Counted from the first letter of the stretch, positions 11,746 to 24,301 are shown. The stretch is DNA of 64,000 bases from Chrysoperla carnea (GCF_905475395.1 NC_058340.1:53608181-53672180), one strand, 5' to 3'. The notes: generated by a model from the sequence alone, not told the origin. Numbers and translations are program-made.

Positions 11746-12567
11746 GGCAATACTTAATTGATTGTAAAGTTTTACTCAAAAATTGTTTTTTCTTTTTTCG
11801 TCTTCTGCGAAATTTAGGCGCTTTTCGGAAAATATTCTAAAATTAAGTTGTTTGTTTGTTTATAAAGACCAATTTAGGTTATTTAAAGTTTTTCTCTCAA
11901 ACTTTTTTCCAAAGTTGAATAAAAACACGCAGGTAGTTTTTCTATCGAAATTTCCATTCGGTTTCCAAAATAATATTTCAGAAGAAGCAATTTTGGGAAT
12001 TTAAAGTATTCTTCTATACCAGTTATGAAACAAAGTAAGATTTTACTTGAAAAATGAACGCTTTGATAGAATTCAATGCCCGCGTAAGACACAGGCTTTT
12101 TTCAATCGAAGAATTTAACTCGATTAAATTTATTTTTCGAATTTCACGCATATATTTAGTTAAAAAACAACACCCTATATATAATCCTATAAGTAATTTG
12201 TAAAATAATGATATGTCAACAGATTATTTTTCACTATAAATACCTATATTAACATTATTTTTCATAATAGAATTTTCCATTTCTTTATAGAAATACAAAA
12301 TAAATAAATTAACTAATAAAATTTTTTTATGTTTCACTTTCAATGATTAAAAAAATAAAATAAAATTGCAAATGAAAAAAAAAAGTTAATTAATGTAATA
12401 TTAATTATGTATAGATTTTTTAATTCAAATCATTAATTTTCCATTTTAAAAATTTTGTTTTGCTATGCACACAGCCTCTTTTTTCTGTTAATATTGTGTA
12501 TAGACGCCACGAGTGGAAATTATTCCCTAGATGTTTTAAAGAATTCTTTAAAAAAGTTCCATTATCG
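11746..12567. other. no recognisable feature
   Basis: A+T-rich. Overlapping frames on both strands at 11783-12092 are open, but show no conserved motif or splice context. Confidence 0.4.
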
Positions 12568-12745
12568 GCTCAGTAGCTTAGCGAGTAAAGGTATTATCGT
12601 CTTAGCTTGGATAAGAACGAAGTAACCGACCCCACCCACATTATAAGAATTTCATTGTATATTGGACATAGTTTAATGTAAAATAATGATGTGGGTGGCC
12701 TGTTATAGATAGATATCTTAAAACGGAAGTTAAACCGCATTATAT
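12568..12745 (+). repeat. possible tRNA-derived SINE
   Basis: The head (ggctcagtagcttagcgag) resembles a tRNA 5' half with a pol III A-box (tagcttagcgag). About 40 bp later gtaaccgacccc is a weak B-box. A GC-richer body follows, then an A-rich tail near 12750. There is one copy in this window, so family status cannot be shown here. Confidence 0.3.
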
Positions 12746-14811
12746 TTCTAAAAAAAGTTCTTTGTAAATAATGCCCGAATGCAGTAGCATCAAATTTTTA
12801 ATAAAACGGCGATAGTTTTTAAAGTAAAATGAGCTATTTTTGAGCTTTTACCATTTCCGTACTAAAATGAGATTCTATCTTGCATTAAAACCGCATAAAA
12901 TAACACTCAAAATTATTGTTACTATTTATTACTATTTTCTAAGTATTTAAAAAGACATACTGTAAGACATTCTGCTTTTCTATTTTTTCTGTTCAATCGC
13001 CCAATTTATAATCAGAAAAACAGCGGTGGCGTAATCGGAAAAACAGTAGAAGATATACAGCCTATTTTGAAAAAAAAAAATTACAATAAAACTTCCTTCT
13101 TCTATGTTTTTCCTACATAATTTCAGTTTTATATAATTCCAGGACAAGCATTTCATTTTCAGTGCTTTTATAAATAGCAAGACAAGCAAATTGAAAATTA
13201 AAATTGAAGCGTACGGCGTAAAAAAGCCAGTAAAAATTTTAATAAAAGGAGTAATAAAATTTAAAAATTGGGTAATAATTTAATAAAATTTTTAATTTTC
13301 TGATTTTTTAAATATTTTTTTCGTATACCTACATTTACATATTTTTTACAAGTTTTTATTTTTACTTAATTATAACTTTTGCATATTAATTCAATTATTT
13401 ATATTTTTAAGATATCTACTTAAAAAATTATTTTTTAAAGAAAGTTTTTTTTAATTCAATACTTAAATAGTAATTTTAGAATTAACACTTTCATTAAAGT
13501 GATCCATCAACGATTATTATTTAAAAAAATATTATAATTTTAATTTTTGTAGGAATGCGAACTACTGTAACCTTTAAGAATTCAAACATTTGCTTAGGAT
13601 ATCTTCAAAATATCTTAAGAAATTGGTTAGTTTGATTGTAAATATGATTTATTTTGTATTTTATCATTTCAAATTCCCAAATTTGATTTTAAAATGCTCT
13701 ATTCCATTTTAAAATCAAAGTTTTTCAAAATACTTAGTGGAGTTAACTTGAAATACAAATTTTCTGATTATAAAATTATCATATAAGGGTATGTTTACAT
13801 TATCAAAGAAATTTACAGTTCTTTTCCCAATTTCTTTGAGGAAATTGGTAAAACTGTAGCTTAGGAGAGTTTTACTTAAAAAAATTAATTAATCTTTAAA
13901 TTGATATTATAGCTACTTTAACTTTATACTTTATGAATTAATTGTAATATTAGTTTAAAACAGACATACTTCTGATATAGTATTCAACCCAATATGTTCA
14001 TTACCCACAATTACAGATTAATTATTTTCAAAATATTCTCAAAATTCATGACAACCTAAATCGATTAAAAAAGTTTTAGTTTCCTAGGTAACACAAATCG
14101 GATTTTGGGGTCGTTTTAAATTGTTACACATTTTTAATTTTACGTCCCAACCAGTAAACAAATTATAGCGTGCGATAAGGAACATAGTTTAAAAAAAATT
14201 TTGATTCTAAGAACTAAAATAGAGATCTCACAGAGAATAAAATCGAATGAGATGCTAGAAAAAATTTATTACAGCCGAGAATTACTTTTCCCTATTGTTT
14301 TTAAGATATTTTTCTGGGTTGAACAAAATTAAAGTGTAAGTCTTTAAACTCAAATTGACTGAGCTATTTTATTTAAAAAAAGATTCTAGTCAACGTTTTC
14401 ATGCAATTAAGTAATGACTTACAATATTACTGATGTAAATATTTATATTTTAATAATAATTTAACAAATATATCGTTACTAACCTATGATAATAACTTGA
14501 CCTATCTAACCAACGATTATACCAATACCATTTATTTACTAGTAATGGAAAATTTTTAATTACCTAGATATTTTATATCAATTCAAAACACAACAAAAAA
14601 TTAATTAAACTTAATACTAATAATATTAGGCGTTAGCTAATTAAATTTTTAATTAACAAATGAAAATATAATAAAAAATTCAATTGTAATTAAGTCACAT
14701 AATTGTTGTTTACAACAATTATTTAAGTTTCGAATCGAAATTTAAAATAGTCAGTATCAATTATATTTATCCAATTACAATCAACTTTACAAACTATATT
14801 TTACGTTAAAA
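12746..14811. other. long A+T-rich noncoding stretch
   Basis: No gene or bounded repeat was found. Near 13803-13860 a short inverted pair (aaatttacagttcttttccc with gaaattggtaaaactgtag) is the only structure noticed. Confidence 0.45.
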
Positions 14812-15319
14812 CAAGTGAAAACAAAAATTAACTGAGTTAATTGTTGAAATACCATGTATAGACAGTGTTAATTACTCTGTCACATTACACATACATACAT
14901 GTCACACATATATAACTGATATACCCATACAATACTACAATTTGCGCATAATATGTGCTCTCACGACAAAACAGTGATGTTTACGAAAAAATGTTTTAAA
15001 CAAAAGTTGTTAATTTTTTTATAAGAAACATTTTTTACTCTTAAACTTTTGTTCTATCTCTTACGGTTTACAAGATCTGTCCTACGGACCTAAAGCTCAC
15101 CTTTGTTGCTCATTTACGAACTCCACCTCACTTTTTACGTCCTCAGCACGCTATAAAAATTTCAGCTTGATATCTCGTTTTGTTTTTGAGTAATCGTGAT
15201 GACAGACGGACAGACGATAGACGACAGACGACAGACGATAGACGACAGACAACCGGAAATGTTACAAACTTGGGACTAAACTTTGTATACCTCGGTATAT
15301 TTCATATACATGGTATAAA
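14812..15319 (+). repeat. family A dispersed repeat, full-length copy
   Basis: Runs from acaagtgaaaaca, through gtcacattacacatacatac, caaaagttgttaatttttt and ttgttctatctcttacgg, to an end resembling tatacatggtataaa. Other copies are at 30019-30575 (reversed), 31803-32271 and 33476-33984; fragments are at 24119-24301, 24632-24737 and 38683-38860. This copy has an expanded gacagacgatagac microsatellite at 15200-15250. No ORF and no obvious terminal inverted repeats. The class is unknown. Confidence 0.85.
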
Positions 15320-15674
15320 ACACTTCTGTTACGATCTTTAAAAAAATTATGCAGCATGGAAAATTTGTATAGATAAAAATTCGTGTTAACTTGCCATTAT
15401 TATCGGCTCCAATGAAAACAAGTTTTAGTAAAAACAAACATATTATACAAATAGGTGCTTCCCTGATTTAATATACTTCATGAAAGAATCCAAATTTGGG
15501 AAAAGTACCATATCTGTATTCCCTATTGAATGATCAGGTTCTGAAAGGATGTGCAACATACCTATACAGGTTGAAATGCAAGTGCACTTACACTTCAAAG
15601 AGTTTAAATATATACGGCTTCGGCCATAATAAACCGCTTCGAAACCCTAATATATCTGGCCAAATATTCCCTTA
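15320..15674. other. no recognisable feature
   Basis: A+T-rich sequence without a supportable feature. Confidence 0.4.
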
Positions 15675-16325
15675 AAGGGGTATTCTGGTCTAGAAGACTA
15701 AATAGTAGGCATTTTTTTCAAACTAAGATTATAAAAAAAATTTTTTGAACTTTTTGTCATATGATATTTATTTTTAAAAATATAATAATAAAAATTGTAA
15801 AACAAAGATTAAAAATTCCTTGAATTACAGGGCGGTGAAGTGGGGGCTAAAAAAAAACACGACACCCTGGTTGACACAATTCCGGCCCTTGTAGTGATAC
15901 AAAACAAAAAAATTGTTAATTATAAAGATGTCGTCTGAAAAAACTCACAAAATATAGTTTCAATAAAAATGCGTTTTAAGTTCGAGAGACAATCTCGACA
16001 GAGAAGCACGGATAATAATATTACTCACTTTGGATAATGCGGCGATCCCAGATCCATACATTGGGCCTTCTTCTACTTCATACGCATTGTCTTGCAAAGT
16101 TATTTCTGCTAACCGAGCTATTTTGCCTTCTTTTGAAGCAGCAGAAGCTCGCAGTACAGAGCTTAAATTCGAACTTTGTTATCAGAACACCCGCTGTATC
16201 TCCGAAAATAATTCGAAATTTTGAAAAATCCATTCAAAGACATTTTCTTAAAGATCTCACCTTTAAAAATACTTCCAAAAAAATCGATTTCTTCAAATAT
16301 CTAGACTAGAATACTGCCAAGGAGA
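15675..16325. mobile_element. putative DNA element bounded by short inverted ends
   Basis: The left end near 15678 (ggggtattctggtctaga) and the right end near 16297 (tctagactagaatactgcc) are reverse complements over about 17 bp. Inside are two GC-rich coding-like stretches: 15835-15895 on plus (acceptor aattacag, then GGEVGAKKKHDTLVDTIPAL) and 16029-16173 on minus. They may be relics of a transposase or captured host exons. I cannot identify either. Confidence 0.4.
16029..16173 (-). CDS. candidate internal exon, unrecognised protein
   Basis: On the minus strand an AG acceptor at 16175-16174 precedes 145 nt (1 + 48 codons) ending TCCAAA|GTGAGT, a strong donor. Codons are GC-rich for this window. 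The peptide begins SNLSSVLRASAASKEGKIAR, continues with an acidic patch, and ends MYGSGIAALSK. Entry phase is 2 and exit phase is 0. The acceptor has a poor pyrimidine tract. The plus strand is also open in two frames (16030-16309), so direction rests on the donor and the amino-acid composition. It lies between the inverted ends at 15675 and 16325, so it may belong to a transposon. Confidence 0.35.
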
Positions 16326-17871
16326 AAAGTCACAAGGGCACTTGTATTTTAAATAGATGCATATCCAATGGGATCACATACAATAGGGCGCATGGAGCCA
16401 TTTCCCCACAAGGAGCGTGCAGAACCCGTTTAATAACGGACTCTATTAATAAATTAAAAAACAAAAGAAAAGGTATTACTCCTAAATCAAAAAATTCATT
16501 GACTAAACTTTCCGGAACAGATCGAATTTTCTATTTCTTACATTTAAATTGTTAAAAATAAGATTTTAAATAAATTTTATTCACCATGTGCCATCTATTT
16601 TTGAATTAAACAGTTAATATATCTTTATCAAGTGGTTTAAAACCATACTAATGGTAATTAAAATTTTACTGACATCTATAAAATTTAATTATGAGTTATA
16701 GAAAAATATTGTATATTGCATTGTTGCATTATTATAACAGCGTGGTTAGAAGCATGGAATATAAAGACAGTAAAATTATGTTTCTGGTGACGCTGGCCCA
16801 CACCGAAGAACCCCCCATAATTAAAATTATATCTGCCAATTGTACATTAATTTTATAAATCGATTATTTCTCCAGATCTTATTGTTAACTTTTCTGAATT
16901 TTTTTCCCAAATATTCTGCTTAGTGTCTAAATTTTATCAACAACCTCTCCCGTTGACATCCACACAAGGGATATTAACTTGTGCGCACAAAGATTGAAGG
17001 CCGAAGCAAGGTTTATCATTTTTAATTGTTTATAACTTTTGCAATTTTTTGATGTGCTGAATACTAAATCAATTTCTCCCGTAAATGTTGCTATTATTGT
17101 TAAATCAATGTAAATAATTATTAACACCGGCTGCAGGGCACATTAATGATTATAAATGTTTCAATCAATTGTATTTTTATAAATATTGCAAAAAATAAAC
17201 AATATAGAATACAATTTCCTGAAATCGGGATGTTTCTGGATTTAAATAATATTTAAAAACATAATTTAAAAAAAAAAAGACAAAATCGGATCTTTTTCTG
17301 AGAAATAAGCAGTTAAAACTTTCACAAACGCGACTCAATTACATTTGCAACATTTTCAAAGAATTGTAAACACGTCAAAAAATCTATTTGTTTAGATAAT
17401 GTTCATAGACTTTAGAGTCATTAATCCACAATAATTACATAACTTATTTTTTCAATAAGCCAATTATTGCCAGTGGGTAATTTTTTTTATAAACAAACCT
17501 TGGATATTCTTTACACATATATATATGCGTTTTTGATTTGTATTTATTATCAAACCTATACGAGTGACCTAATTATAAAAATAATGTATTTTTAATGATC
17601 TTTAAATATGCTTGTTGTTATTTAATTGATAAGAATCTCCTACTGGGTCCATTGCCCACACACGTAAATATTTAAGGGAGTCTTATCAATAAATATAATT
17701 TACGGATTACAGATGGTAAATTTTATAGTTATAATACATAGATCCAGTAGTGATAATACATTATAGTGATTTTATAGTGAACGGTATTTGACCGGTATTT
17801 AACTCAACGATTTGTTGGATGGATTTTTTTAAATAAAAATTATTTGAAATTTAGTTTCCACTAGTACAATT
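16326..17871. other. no recognisable feature
   Basis: A+T-rich with small GC-richer patches near 16370-16435 and 16790-16815. Open frames there are short and unrecognised. Confidence 0.4.
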
Positions 17872-18690
17872 TATAAGCCGGGATGCATAGGAAAATTATG
17901 ATCATGGAAAATTCCGAATTTAATAAAACTTTTTGTAACATGTTTATAGGACCCCAAGGAACATTCAGTGTCAACTTTACCTAGTCATAAGGGTCATAGG
18001 GTCCCAGCGGGGAGCATATGTAGCCCAAATTTCTTTGAAATGCTTCTTTTGGCTTAAAATTGTCGTCCGATATCAGATTACACGAATTCTGTCACGTATT
18101 ACATTCTGCCATTTTTTGGCACAAAAACGATAAAAGTATTTGTCGTCCAACCTTTGCTCTAAGGGGTATTTTTGTTCGCTGATTACGAATCTAATAATCC
18201 ATGTAATCGGTCATCGAAGTTTGGACGATAAATACTTACTTTGCCGATTTTGTACCAAACAAGTGGAATTCTTGGCCAAAAATGTTATGGTTTACAGAAT
18301 ACATGACAGAATTCGTTAGTTTGACATCAGATATGTAATCAGCGATCAAAAATACCTCCTAGATAACAGTTTGGACGATAAATACTTAGTTTTCCGTATC
18401 TGTGCCGAAAAGTGAATTTCTGGTAAAAAAATGACACGTTTTTGAAATACGTGACCGAATGTATAATTTGACATAGGAATATTATTCAGTGACCAAAAAT
18501 ACATACTCGATGATAATTTTAAGCCAAAATAAGAATTTCAAAACAATTTGGACTACATATGCTCATTATGACTAGGTTCAGTTGTCTGAATGTGCTTTGG
18601 AGTTCTATAAACACGTTACAAAAAGTTTCATTAAAAACGGTGCTATTTCTCCACTTTTCCACTTTCGACACTTTTTTCCGGCTTATTCAT
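17872..18690. repeat. large foldback with internal 155-bp repeats
   Basis: The outer arms (about 17920-18060 and 18530-18660) are reverse complements; actttttgtaacatgttta on the left is mirrored by acacgttacaaaaagttt on the right. Inside are three units of about 150-160 bp carrying tggacgataaatactt: two in direct orientation (18207-18358 and 18369-18520) and one inverted (18061-18190). No gene. Confidence 0.75.
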
Positions 18691-19435
18691 TGTATTACAT
18701 TTACATGCCACTTGGGGAATTCGATGCAAACAATAAAAATTAAAATAAGCTAAAAAAATTTGAAATTTAAAGCTATATACAAATGATTTATTCATGTTAA
18801 TTACCATATTGAAATATTACAATTTTAAAAATATGTAGTGATTTTTTTTTTACACAATTAACATTTACATTAAATTTTTTTTATTAATTTTAATAAAAAG
18901 TTAAGAAAATTTAATAAAAATTCACAGTTGTGATTAAAAATTACAATCACTTTTTCGATCACAGTTCTTTCCTAAAATTACCTTCGATAGGGTAGAAGAA
19001 CAAACAGATTATGTGCATGACGCATAAAAAAAGTAAGATTCACTCGTTTCGGTAGTAAATGTAAGATTTATTGCTCCCCATATTCTGACATATTACCTAG
19101 TAACCCTGATGCATAGGCAATCAATTCAATAAGGTCGATTGTGGGAGCAATGAGTCAATGAGTCAACAATCTACTACCGAATACTATAGACTATAGAGAG
19201 TAGAGGTAAGAAGTACACTCTCTGTGGAGCGAAAAGTGGCTCCCAAATAGCATTACATTATTATGGACGCTATTTTGTGGGCTTTTTAGAGTCAAACAGT
19301 CATATAAGATTGTGATTTTTACCTCCACAATCTATACCGAATTCAGCATACCTTACCTTTTACTTACTTTGAGGTTTTAGCAAAATGCAAGCGGTTTCTT
19401 TCATTTTCCTTTATTAACCGATTTTTAATGAGTAC
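18691..19435. other. noncoding, with a foldback-family fragment
   Basis: Mostly A+T-rich. At 19371-19430 there is a fragment of the family at 1855-2330 (ttttagcaaaatgcaagcgg). No gene is seen. Confidence 0.5.
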
Positions 19436-20415
19436 AGCAGACATATTTTTTGTAGCAAATCGCAACCACTTGTGCAGTATAAGGTACAAATTTCAAGATT
19501 TTATATAAACTTTAAGCATATACATTTTATAGGTAAATAATTGAATAAAAATGGGATACTCTTGGGGAATTTTTCATTTCATTACTGCTTCACAGAGAAT
19601 TCGACTCCATTTTTATTGAGAGATTTAAGTTGCTTTTTTTTTCTTTGTTAATAACGTTTGCAGGAAGCTTTATATTTCCTAGTGTCGGGGTGTGACCGGC
19701 AGGGGACTGTCAGCCCGTAGCAGTAAAACGTAATTTTGACAGTCTGTCAATGGAAGAGGAAATATACACAGCCACAAGAAACAGAATAATGTATAAAAGA
19801 ACATTAGGTAATAAAGAATCAATGCATAGTTAAAAATTAACATTTGTTAACAGAGAAAAACGTTTTACAGTCTGCCATTCATTTGAATAAAAGGCAAGAC
19901 TGTTTAATACACTAAAAATTAATTGGCTGACGGTTTTCTCATGTACAAAATTTAGTATAATAATTTTTTTACTAACTAATATTGGTAATGTTAAAGTTTG
20001 TACACGAGAACCGTTTGCCAATCAATTTTTAGTGTTTAATGAACAGTGTTACTTTTAAACTTTTATTCAAATGAATGGGAGACTGTAAAATGTTTTTCTC
20101 TGTATTTTATAAACAAATCTTAATTTTTAACTATGCATTAATTCTGCTGACAATCCCCTGCCCAACAATAGGAAATATGAAGCTTGTTGCAAACGTTATT
20201 AGCAAAGATAAAGCAAATTAAATATCTTACTAATAATGGTTTCAAATTCTCTGTGAAGCAGTTATGAAATGGCAAATTTCCCAAGAGTGTCCCATTGGTT
20301 TAATATTATTTTCAATTGTTTACTCATAAAAAGTAAATGTTTAAAGTTTATGTAAAGTCTTGAAATATGTACTTTATACTGCACAAGTGTCTGATTTGCT
20401 ATAAAAAATATGTCT
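19436..20415. repeat. near-complete palindromic foldback of about 980 bp
   Basis: The outer pair is 19436-19700 with 20145-20415; the stretch near 19440 (acatattttttgtagcaaat) is mirrored near 20400 (tgctataaaaaatatgt). The inner pair is 19840-19945 with 20010-20110; ttttacagtctgccattcat is mirrored by aatgggagactgtaaaa. The whole unit folds about a centre near 19960 with little loop. Minus-strand frames at 19830-20021 and 20262-20450 are by-products. Likely a foldback transposon. Confidence 0.85.
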
Positions 20416-20520
20416 TCTATGATGTGTAAACATTCATTTTTTATGACCAAAGTCTAAATCTGTTGACAGGTTTGATAGATAAGGTCAATACAGTGCTAGA
20501 TTTTCCGGTAGGTCGTTATT

Positions 20521-21640
20521 CTCTATAAAAAACTCTGCTTTCGAAAATATTAACATTCAGCTATTCACTTTTAACATGAAATGGACAGAGTGTCCACAAA
20601 TTAAAAAAGTATTATAGGACTGTTAAAGGTAGTTTAGAAATTTAGACCATTTAGAACCGATAATAAGAAAAATGGTTCAAGAAAGAAAAAAGAAAACTTA
20701 AAGGTAAGTGAGAACTGGATAAGTGAGAAAACTCTATAAGTGAGAGTAATAGCCAGGACCCGTCATTTTAAGCTCCCAAAATCTCTATTAGCGAGAAACA
20801 GAAACCTCTGTAAGAGAGAGTCGTTTTTCCCTCATGGACCTCCGTAAGTGAGACTGCTACTTATCTATACCTCTATAAGCGGATGTATATATAGGAGGCA
20901 TATTATATAGGAGGAATTCTGTGACTTGTTATTGCTACGTACCTCTATAAGAGAGAAACACTACCCATGTACCTGCATTGGCGAGAAACTCGGGTTAGTT
21001 AGAAACCTCTATAAGCGAGAATGAGATTGTGCTCCCTTGAACTTTTGCTTATCCAGGTTTGACTGTATTTAAATTACAATTACATTTATAAAACGCGAAG
21101 GTGGATACATTGAGACAAAAACGAAGTCAACAATAATAAATTGTATTTGAAAAGTAATGTATGAAACATAAATTTTAAACATTTTGTTACATATCATTCA
21201 TGAAATGTTTCAAATCAGCAAAAACGCATTTGAAGTACGATGTCATGGTTAATTAGGATAATAGATAACGTTTTATAATTAGAATTAGCAAAATTAAATT
21301 TAAAATTGAAGTGATCAGAACATTCCTACCGTTAACAATTCATTCCTAAACAGTTATCTTCAGTTGGTTTTGCCTTAACGAATCTACCTTCACGTTCCAT
21401 ACATGTAATTGTTCTTTAACAAAATTCTTTAAATACACTTCTACATATCTCGGGAATGATTTCTTGAACCGTTTTTCTAATTATCTGTTCAAATTATCTA
21501 CATTTCTAAACAACCATTAACAGTCCTATCATACTTTTTTAATTTGTGGCATCCTGTACATTTGATGTTAAAAGTGAATAGCTGAATGTTAATATTTTCG
21601 AATATTCGAATTCAGAGCTTTTTTTTATAAACAATATCTT
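20521..21640. repeat. inverted repeat pair flanking a different element
   Basis: The left arm 20521-20632 (contains aatattaacattcagctatt) and the right arm about 21518-21640 (contains gaatagctgaatgttaatat) are reverse complements. Between them lies the array at 20700-21065, suggesting one element inserted into another. Confidence 0.75.
20700..21065. repeat. degenerate array of CTCTATAAGYGAGAA motifs, pogo-like end
   Basis: About nine spaced copies of a motif close to ctctataagtgagaa between 20705 and 21030. The block ends at ggtttgactgta near 21065, whose reverse complement (TACAGTCAAACC...) resembles the start of pogo/Tigger-type inverted terminal repeats. No matching left end was found. 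Subterminal repetition of the terminal motif is known in such transposons; the assignment is inference. Confidence 0.5.
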
Positions 21641-21684
21641 TTTTTCCTAAAATTTTTAATAAAACGTTTTTAATATGGAGCTAA

Positions 21685-22233
21685 TTAAGGTAGTTCCTCC
21701 GTGACAGTCCAGTCAAAAAGTTTTGGACTAATACTATCATTCAGTGCATTAACTGTGCTATGACTATTATACATATACCATATATTATTTTCACAAGACT
21801 GTAGTTACTCACTATTATATCTCCTATACGTATACACACACACACTATGAAATATATCTCTACTATTAGTCTTTATATCCTCTCCACAAAAAATCATCGC
21901 TAAAACGAGTTATTTATTTAAGTTTTTTATCGAAACTATATGGTAAATAATTTTTTTTTTTTTATATTTACTAAATATAGTATTCTACATTATATTAGCT
22001 TTTCATAGAGATGGTGAACGTCATTCATTGATAAATAAATATAAATTTGTCATTTTTATACGCTTCTCCCATGTACACGTACAAATTGCGTCCGTTTTAA
22101 TTGCTAATATCTCATGTATGACATGGTAAATCATCTTCTAATTTTAACAGCATGTGTATTATGAATTAAATATTTTATATTCTGAGTTTTGAGAAATTCT
22201 TGAAATATCACTTTCGTGGAGGTACTACCTTAA
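21685..22233. mobile_element. TTAA-flanked MITE, copy 2 (549 bp)
   Basis: Starts TTAAGGTAGTTCCTCCG, ends GAGGTACTACCTTAA, and is nearly identical to 11184-11745. The main differences are short indels (for example near 22040) and point changes, so both copies inserted relatively recently. Confidence 0.85.
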
Positions 22234-22259
22234 AGCAGCCACACTTTATATATTGATAT

Positions 22260-22445
22260 TTTGATTGTTTCCCTTCCAACGGAAATCTAACTGCTTTTTG
22301 AAGCTAGTACGTATTTACTGCCAATATTATGACATATGATTCCAGCCTAATATTGTGTAGTAGCTTGTAATTAGTTTATCGTGGCCGACAAAGGAAAAAG
22401 CCTTAGTGAAATCAATGAAGCAGAGATAAATTTTTTTAATTGCGG
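22260..22445 (-). pseudogene. LINE reverse transcriptase relic
   Basis: Translation of the minus strand from about 22440 gives LCFIDFTKAFSFVGHDKL, which matches reverse-transcriptase motif A of non-LTR retrotransposons (consensus F-x-D-x-xKAFD-x-V). The aspartate after KAF that many LINEs have is replaced by serine, and the frame runs into a stop after about 35 codons. No second RT motif (FADD) was found nearby, so this is a short, dead fragment. The clade cannot be assigned. Confidence 0.6.
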
Positions 22446-23015
22446 GACAGTCTGTAGATTAGATGATTTTATAATGATATTAAATTCAGTTATGGATTAC
22501 CATATTTCAAACAATTTGTTGACCATATGACAAGATTAATAAATCATCAATAAAAATCAGGATATATTTATTTATTATTATATAAGTAATACAGGTCATC
22601 CTTGTTTACATAAAAAGCAAACATCTTATATTCAAATGTTCAAATTGTTTATTAATTGAAACAAAGAACAGAATAATCAATCTACAGAACAGGCTACAGA
22701 AGTGTAGACGATAAGGATATTGTATCTTTTACTTAAGTGGGTCCCTAGCATTCATGTAGCGTATTGGAGATATCCGTATCGAGTGATGAGTTTTGATTAA
22801 AAAAGTAGTGGAAACATTTTGATGGATATTAAATTATCGGGGATAATTAATGATTACTCTTGGTTATAGTTTCGAATAATGACTATCTCTATATTTAGTA
22901 CTGGCTGTGAACTAGCCGCTTCGCTGTGCAACCTCAATTTTAAATACAAAGATACTATAGTGTGTTATTATAGTACTATTTATAGTATAGTATATCATTA
23001 TAGTACTATACCGAT
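22446..23015. other. no recognisable feature
   Basis: A+T-rich. A cluster of tatagtacta/tagtatagta motifs at 22960-23005 is low-complexity. Confidence 0.4.
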
Positions 23016-23300
23016 TGTAAGCTATCTCGTTAGCTATATAAAATATATGAAGTAAGAAGAGTTTTTATGGGCATTCTTATGTATAAAACAAAGATGAAAT
23101 GTGTAGTGTGTTTTATAGTGTGTTATGGCTATGTGTAACTGTGTATGATTGGTATTGTATGTGTAAAACTTCAAGTGATGAGTTTAACCGGCTGAGTTCA
23201 TGTATACACATATACAATCCTTCTTTGTTTTATACATAGGAACATCCGTAAAAACTCTTCTTACTTCATACAATATAAATGGCTAACGATATGGTTTACA
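23016..23300. repeat. foldback element
   Basis: The left arm 23016-23095 (tatgaagtaagaagagtttt) and right arm 23217-23300 (aaaactcttcttacttcata) are near-perfect reverse complements, with a loop of about 120 bp rich in gtgt. Confidence 0.8.
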
Positions 23301-24118
23301 AACGTACATGGGTACTCAGCTTTTAATCCAAAGGGAGCGGGAATTTTTGACCTTAATGTGGGCAAAACAGAAAAGTTCAGTGCCAGGGAAAGGACTGGCC
23401 TGACCTACCAAACAATAATACACAATTTTCAGGTTAAAATTGCGTTAGCCTGGAACAGTTTGTCTGCGTCAAGGGCATCCCTAGCCAAGGGGCATTAGCA
23501 GACTATGGGGGAGCAGAATGGTGTGGAGCTAATAGTTGAAGTTGTAAAATGTACAATTAAAAAATTTAACCAAAATCGAGGGATTGGCGAAAGCGAAAAT
23601 TGAACGGAATACCGCAAACTTATAAAATCCGATCTTTCGAGCCGGAATATCAATCGAAAAATGTCGCTGGTTCTCGTAAATTGAACTCACACTTGGTTGA
23701 TTTATGTATTTATGTAAATGGAAATATATCTATTTCCGATCTATATAATGTATACTTTGTCTATCGTATAATATAAAAAAAGTAAGTACCTAGTGAATTC
23801 ATTTCCATGTAATTTAATTTGTTATTTAAAACTTACAAAAAAAAATACCATACTAGATTTAGAAGACCCTTCTTCTGTCTGGAAATAAATCAAGCTCTAT
23901 ATTAATTATCATAAAATTTAAAAGTCGATGAACTATTGTTTTATCAATTCTAAAATCAATTTCCATTTTGTTTAAATATAGTTTTATTTTTAAATTTTTA
24001 AAAGTAAAAAATTATAATATTCAGTTTTAAAAACCGATAAAATAAATCAAGGATCAATTGCATGTTAAATTCTAAGTCATTTCTTTACTTGAAATTGTTT
24101 TCCTAAGTTGATATATTC
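23301..24118. other. GC-richer segment, origin unknown, then A+T-rich
   Basis: 23330-23660 is clearly less A+T-rich than its flanks and has short open frames on plus, one containing MGTQLLIQREREFLTLMWAK. It has no intact reading frame or recognised motif. It is probably a transposon remnant. The rest is A+T-rich without features. Confidence 0.35.
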
Positions 24119-24301
24119 GAGATTGAGTTATCGTGTTCACAGGCGGACGGACGAACGGGCAACCGGAAATGGGCTAATAAGGTAATTTTATGAACACCTA
24201 TATCAAAATTTTGTTCGCAGCATCAATATTTTTAAGCGTTACAAACTTGGGACTAAACTTAATATACCTTGATATATATTACACATATACATGGTATAAA
24301 A
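24119..24301 (+). repeat. family A fragment (3' part)
   Basis: Contains ggcaaccggaaatgggcta, aaacttgggactaaacttaa and tatacatggtataaa, in the same order as the full copies. The frame open at 24190-24384 is only this repeat read through. Confidence 0.8.

Noticed and set aside
16030..16309. Two overlapping plus-strand frames, one alanine/glutamate-rich
   Set aside because: No plus-strand splice sites or ATG that fits; the minus strand has a strong donor and a more protein-like reading.
23330..23660. Possible retroelement protein fragment
   Set aside because: GC-richer with short frames, but no reverse transcriptase, integrase or gag motif could be identified.
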